In this document: piece after piece, positions 59,022-64,000 of the stretch | Layout of the letters: each line of letters starts with the position of its first letter | Position numbering within the stretch: the first letter of the stretch is position 1 | Assembly (NCBI GenBank): GCA_905250115.1 | Contig: CAJNOI010000184.1 | Location: 1 to 64,000, forward strand | DNA: 64,000 bases | Source: Adineta steineri | Lineage: Eukaryota; Rotifera; Eurotatoria; Adinetida; Adinetidae | Direction: 5' to 3' | The notes under the pieces: model-generated | Database searches by the model: none | What the model saw: the letters and a program-made list of their open reading frames with translations, nothing else | What the model was told of the DNA's origin: nothing | Translations under genes and position numbers: made by a program

Positions 59022-61074
59022 TGTCTCAATCTGATTTCAGAATGAATGCAGTAGAATAGTGTGATGTGTTCAAATATAAAGAAAACACAACTGCTGCTAT
59101 TAACTATTTTTTTTTCTCTTTTGCTGTTTCTTTGTTATTTGACAACATATTAAGTAACAGTTTTAATTATATTTTCAAAATCATATGTTACTACAAAAAT
59201 AAAATAAATAAATAAGTCAGTATTCATTACAGACACAATAATAATTAGAAAAAAACAGTTTCTTGTTACTTTCAGCATATTGAACATTGAATTTGATCTC
59301 GAATAACAAGAGTAGATAAATATTGATAAATAAAGATCGACAGAAGCGATGAAAGAAGAAAGCTTATACTGTTGATTTAAATATCGGAGATTTCTCTGTA
59401 TATATACATACAATACAAAATCGTAGAAGTTAATTAATTCTCCGAAATAATGGAACACATATTTTGATAATAACTGAGAAATGATCTCATCATATCCATT
59501 ACAAAGTTCAACAAAAAAAAAAAGAAAAGGGATACTCTAAGCTAGATGAATCATGTTTTTAATCAAATGATATCTTTCATACGAACAGTTCTGAATAAGA
59601 TTTTTTCTTCCGACTTTTCACATAAAAATCTTTGGCATGCATAAGTTATAGTCTGAAATAGATATGCATCAGTCAGGACTGGAATTGGTGTATATTTAGT
59701 AAATTTTACATCTTATGTCCATATTCATGGTATAAATCATGATTATAATAAAGATATGTTTTCTGATCGATATTACTAGTTAAATTTGAATATTCGAACT
59801 TAGTGTGATTGACCGACGTTTACGTGCACGACGATTACGCGTCTAAACACTTGCAGACGCATTGAGGAAAAGATAATAAACTATTTTTTTCTTAAATTGG
59901 ATTTGAATTATGAACGAGCGGAAATATATATTTAACTGCTGATAGAAAAAACGTTCTCAATTTCAAAAAATATATTAATATAAATTTTTAACAGAGATAG
60001 ATAGTATTTATGTACAATAAACAAACAAATACGCTAAGTGAACAATAATTGAGAATAAAGAGCGTAGTCATTCAGAAATTAAACACAGATCTGGCTATTT
60101 TAAAGTGGTCGTTCCTAGAAACAGTATGAAATTCTTTGACCATGTTTCATATTCGAAGATCAATTTTTTCATATTTATGCGTTGATCTTTGTCTTTAAGT
60201 GATTTTATAAAAGACATATTTATATCTCTTAGAAATTATTAAAATAATACGCACACATATGTATATACTTTCTCTTTATAATTTTATCTGATTTATTTTG
60301 TTTAGCTTTAATATCATTTTGATGTAAAAAGCAAGTTTGATGTTAAAATTAGATAATCTTTTGATTGTCATTGGTATCTTCTATGTATTTTCGTAATAAA
60401 CAAATGTCACTAACAGAACATTTTTATTTCTGTTAATACATGAGTAATTCAATCACATGAGAACAGAACGAAAAAAAAAACTTTTTTGTGCGCAAGCGTA
60501 CTGCGCGTCCATGCCCTGTGCGCATATGCAGTGCGCGTAGGTGTCGACGCGCAAATGTCGCGTCACGATCTTATATACATTCGCAAAGTTTTATTTTTGA
60601 GAAGTAAAAAACACGTGATTACATTTTCAATTTCTTTTTCTTCTACCACACCATTAACCTTCTCTTTTTTTTATTTAGTAGAATTGTCGCTTCACCCTTT
60701 TTATAAATATCTAAATATAGTCTATTTCAAGTGAATTATTTATATGCACAGTACATTTCATAAACTTTCTCTCCTTTTCTCTTGTCATTCTTTTTCTTCT
60801 TCTGTACAGGTGAAACGGTTGATTGCTCTATTTATTCTTCTTTTTTTTATATATGAAAGACAATGCAGTAGAGATGTCTTTACACAGAGATTATTTGCAT
60901 CCACTTCTCTTATTAGTTATTATACTGGATGCATTTGAAAAGAATTATTCAGAAGCGAAGACTATTAACACTTGAGTAGATCAAAGACTGATGGATAAGA
61001 TTTCTATTTTTATTATTTTAATTTTTAATCATTAAGTTCCTATTTTTTTATAAATAAATTCAGGGAGAATTATC
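59022..61074. other. Intergenic region with a CpG-rich tandem patch
   Basis: AT-rich with no supported gene. It contains the GC-rich patch at 60488-60572. Copy B of the GTPase block starts near 61058. Confidence 0.4.
60488..60572. repeat. CpG-rich patch made of two 30-bp units plus a tail
   Basis: GTGCGCAAGCGTACTGCGCG begins at 60488 and GTGCGCATATGCAGTGCGCG at 60518, 30 bp apart. A CGACGCGC...CGCG tail follows. CpG density here is many times that of the AT-rich surroundings. The TGCGCATATGCA core is palindromic and resembles NRF1-type GCGCAtGCGC sites (inference). Confidence 0.6.
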
Positions 61075-62298
61075 ATGGCAATGCCAACACCTGAACGGTA
61101 AGCGATAAATGTATCATTCTAAGATAACGATGATTTCTTTTAGCGATCATTCCTACAAGTTGTTAGTTGTTGGTGATGAAGGTGTTGGAAAAACAGCTTT
61201 TTCATCAATTAATAGTGTATATATAGCCGACACATCTTCTATTCTATAACTATTCGATATCTTTATTTTAGATTCTTCGTACAAAAGAATCGGTAATCGA
61301 TAATCTTGGTTTAGACATCGTAAGTTTATTTTAAAAGTTTTAATTTGCAGTATAAATGTTTTTTAGAAAACAAAAGAAATCAACTTCAATGGTAAACGGA
61401 TCGAACTCACAATTGTATGTCATTCATTTTTTTTCGAAATTGATAAACTTTACATTTGTTTTATATTTTTTTTCTAGTATGATAGTAGTAGTGCAGAAGA
61501 TCATCGTGACATCATAAGTAATCTTTTGTTTTGATTTATTATCAGGAATCTTTTTCATTTTTGTATTTAGAATATTCTTGTGCATATGTAGACGGTATTT
61601 TTATTATTTATAATGCAACAAACCGAGTATGATTGACATGTATTTCGAAAATTTAATTTGGAATGATAATTCTTCTTTTTAGGAATCATTTGAAAATTTA
61701 AACAATTGGTTGGATGAAATTAATAATCATGGAGGTAAACATGTGATGAAATTGATTATTGGAAATAAATGTGATTTAGCAGGACAAAAGGAAGTCAGTT
61801 TTGATAGAGCTGAAGTAAAGTATATTTAATAATTAAGAAAAAAAAGAACATTTTATTTTCAATTAGGAGTATGGTATTCAATCAAATATTTCTATATTTG
61901 AAGTTTCTGCACGAGATTTGACTAATGTTGAATTAGCATTTATGCATATGGTTTTGAAAATTCAATTCAATTTAACATCAACAATCAATCGTCGACTTGA
62001 TCAGTATAGAGAACGAATTGATTTAGTATTTGTACATTATGTATTTGGTGTTGGTTCATATGTTGCCAAACAAAATGTGAATGATCAATGTCTTCATGAT
62101 AATACAGAAGATGAGCAGCTTTCGATTGAAGCTGAAGAGAATGCTTGTGTGACACACACTGATAGTGTGAATGAAGGTGAAATGGAACTTGCTCAAATAT
62201 CATCATTAGAGAGTCAAATGATTGAAGAGAAAGCTAAGCAATTAAATGATATTTATTTTTCACAAACAATAAGTATTTATGTACAAAACGACAATTAA
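61075..62298 (+). CDS. Atypical Ras/Rab-like GTPase, copy B (8 exons, 283 aa)
   Basis: Exons: 61075-61097, 61144-61216, 61272-61319, 61367-61414, 61478-61517, 61571-61626, 61683-61814, 61867-62298. It is a paralogue of the gene at 48713: exon lengths match except exon 3 (one codon shorter) and the last exon. P-loop GDEGVGKTA, NKCD and SAR are intact. The switch I threonine position is Asn (DNLGLDI) and switch II reads DSSSAE instead of DTAGQE. Exon 3, which encodes the effector region, and the C-terminal tail differ strongly from copy A, while the exon 6-8 junctions and introns 6 and 7 are almost the same. The tail ends SQMIEEKAKQL and shows no prenylation motif. Confidence 0.83.
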
Positions 62299-63466
62299 TT
62301 AAACTATTTATCAGCTTATGTAATCTCATTTTTAACTTATCTAAAACAAAGTATTCAGAGTTCTTTCATTTTCTTGTTATTTCTTGTTTACAAAAAAAAA
62401 TAAAATAAATATATCAAAATATATATAAAGTCTAGTTTTTATAATAAAGATAAATGTAAATGAAGAATAATCTATATGATAACAAGAAAATATATTTGTA
62501 CATTTCATTAATATCTTGTGTTTATTAACTTTTATCTTTTAAAAAAGAGGGGTGTGGGTGTTGATGATGTTAACAGAAGATACACCCTTTCTACATTATA
62601 ACTATTCGGTATTTTTACTTTTGGACAAAGTAGGAAGAATTATTGATGATGAATAATAAATTCTTAGAGCTTTTGTTTGATATTTTATTATTCGAAACTT
62701 AATAACAAAGAAATCTTGTCAAAGTGTTGACATATAACTTTTTTAGATTCACACAAAAGGATGTTTAATTTAAACAAAAAAAAATGTGAATAATTTCATT
62801 GAATATTAAATGTCATATAAAAAAAATACGAAGTGATATACTTTTACATCATTGTGTATTAAAATTTATCTCTTCTCAGTATTTTCAATTTTTGAATTAT
62901 TTTCATTCCAAGCGCCCAGAAAACTTCCTTTTGAAATCGTTGTTCACCTACAGTATATTGTGATTAAGAATTCATCGTCTCTACTCGAATAATATCTACA
63001 AGAGGTACATTTTATTCTATTAAATTTATATGTTTAGTCAGCTGAAAACGTAGAAGCGAAGAAAAATATTATCATTCTGCAAGAGATGCGTGTATAATAT
63101 TGTTATTTTTGTTAGATTTAACGATAATAAATGTAATATAGAATAGAAAAAAACAAAAAGAATGATGATGACCATGATAAAATTACATGACATTTGAAAT
63201 AGTCCTCTATGATAGACAAGCAACTGACAGTTTATAAAATGGGTAATAGAAAAAAGTACATTAAATTAAGGTTTATGGAAAATGTTTTTTTTCTCTCAAT
63301 ATGCTCTCATCTTGTTTTTTAAATATTATATAAGCGATTCTGAAAATAGCGTCTTGTACTATTAATCTTTTATGGGGCATATATTCTATCGTGAGAAAAA
63401 TAACATGTGTTTAATATCTATATATTTAATTGTTTTCAGTTGATATCAGTTAGGTTTGCGAACGTA
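62299..63466. other. Intergenic region with the 3' flank of GTPase copy B
   Basis: Homologous to the copy A flank until about 62548, then a TGTGGG-type fold-back. The rest is AT-rich without a supported gene. An acceptor-like TTGTTTTCAG (near 63431-63440) precedes the leader of the last gene. Confidence 0.45.
62545..62590. repeat. Short TGTGGG-type fold-back at the end of the copy B duplication
   Basis: AAAGAGGGGTGTGGGTG on the left and TACACCCTTT on the right form inverted arms. It begins where similarity to the copy A flank stops. Confidence 0.55.
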
Positions 63467-64000
63467 ATGCAGTTCTTATATACTGTACTTGTCGTTGCTT
63501 TTATTTATTTTAGTAAGATCGTCTATGGGTGTGATAAAGACCCACATCAAGGAGTATTGGTTATTGCTGCTGGATCTTTCCTGTCGGCAAGTAGTGAGCA
63601 AGGTGTTAATTGGTCACCATCAGAAATAAAAGGTCAAATGACATTCAATCAAGGTACTTGTCAATATGAAAAAGTAATTGAAGGTTTACCAGCAAATACA
63701 AACTATGATTGGAAAGTTGCCTTCAATGGAAATTGGGGTGGAGATAAAGGATGTAATAATGGTGGTAATTGTCAATTTAATAGCGGTTCGTCAGGTGCAG
63801 TTCTTCTCATCTATAATCCTTATACTGGACAATTGACAACACGTCCTCTTAGTAGTGGTCAAACGATAAATCCAAGTGTTACAACTACTGCATCACCATT
63901 ATCATGTTCAAATCCATACAAAGGTCGAATAGTTCGTGCATCAGGTGATTATCAAACAGACTTAGGTAGTACTGCTCCATGGCTTGCAACAGAAGCAAAT
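63467..64000 (+). CDS. Secreted protein with X25-like carbohydrate-binding module (5' part, cut by the window end)
   Basis: The frame is open from the ATG at 63467 to the last base (178 codons so far). Residues 1-21 form a signal peptide (MQFLYTVLVVAFIYFSKIVYG). The mature part begins with Cys and contains IEGLPANTNYDWKVAFNGNW followed by GGDKGCNNGGNC. This resembles the pullulanase/amylase X25 module (LpaG.YefKvAlNgsW). A Thr/Ser linker leads to what looks like the start of a second module (GRIVRASGDYQTDLG...W). The known modules bind starch-like glucans; here only binding, not catalysis, can be inferred. The catalytic part, if any, lies outside the window. Confidence 0.7.
   Translation, partial: MQFLYTVLVVAFIYFSKIVYGCDKDPHQGVLVIAAGSFLSASSEQGVNWSPSEIKGQMTFNQGTCQYEKVIEGLPANTNYDWKVAFNGNWGGDKGCNNGGNCQFNSGSSGAVLLIYNPYTGQLTTRPLSSGQTINPSVTTTASPLSCSNPYKGRIVRASGDYQTDLGSTAPWLATEAN

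Noticed and set aside
62985-63240. CRISPR-like or other regularly spaced arrays
   Set aside because: No regularly spaced direct repeats were found here or elsewhere apart from the tandem repeats listed.

Overview
The window looks like nuclear DNA of a bdelloid rotifer (Adineta/Rotaria-like); this is inference. The DNA is strongly AT-rich. The genes are clearly animal (SF3B3, EIF2S2, ABHD11, THNSL1, a COUP-TF nuclear receptor, an R3H-SUZ protein, a DUSP15/22-type phosphatase, a DBH-type monooxygenase). Introns are mostly 45-60 bp with GT-AG ends. The edges carry gene types common in bdelloids: ADP-ribosyltransferases, kinesin-light-chain-type TPRs, pentapeptide repeats and a KY-type transglutaminase. 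Short fold-backs built on TGTGGG, the reported bdelloid telomeric unit, recur. A 100-N assembly gap lies at 56937-57036.

Layout. 1-11.6 kb, mixed: a single-exon ADP-ribosyltransferase with a 27-residue-repeat tail, a Cys/Trp-rich two-exon gene, a degenerate dispersed repeat present twice, several small palindromes, and a 13-exon secreted copper monooxygenase. 11.6-43.3 kb, conserved core: a single-pass membrane protein, DUSP and R3H-SUZ protein on minus; EIF2S2 and ABHD11 head to tail on plus with only 149 bp between them and a trans-splice-like acceptor directly before the ABHD11 ATG; an alpha-1,4-glycosyltransferase on minus; about 4 kb without a recognisable gene; a small plus-strand ORF; SF3B3, COUP-TF and THNSL1 on minus; and a three-exon Cys-rich micro-gene (47 aa) divergent from THNSL1. 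43.3-64 kb, accessory: an ADP-ribosyltransferase/TPR protein, two paralogous Ras-like GTPase genes 12 kb apart, a small acidic protein, a protein whose N terminus recalls TDP-43, a KY-type transglutaminase, a pentapeptide-repeat protein, and the start of a secreted protein with an X25-like carbohydrate-binding module.

The core genes act in general processes (splicing, translation initiation, nuclear signalling, glycosylation, metabolism) and form no pathway. The most unusual part is the GTPase pair. Both copies keep the P-loop, NKxD and SA(R) motifs but have lost the DxxGQ switch II motif and the switch I threonine. They share introns that are nearly or fully identical, while the effector/switch I exon and the C-terminal tail have diverged strongly. 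The copy-B duplication block ends at a TGTGGG fold-back. Exon models were built by hand by matching GT/AG sites, reading frame and family similarity; total lengths came out as whole numbers of codons for every multi-exon model given.
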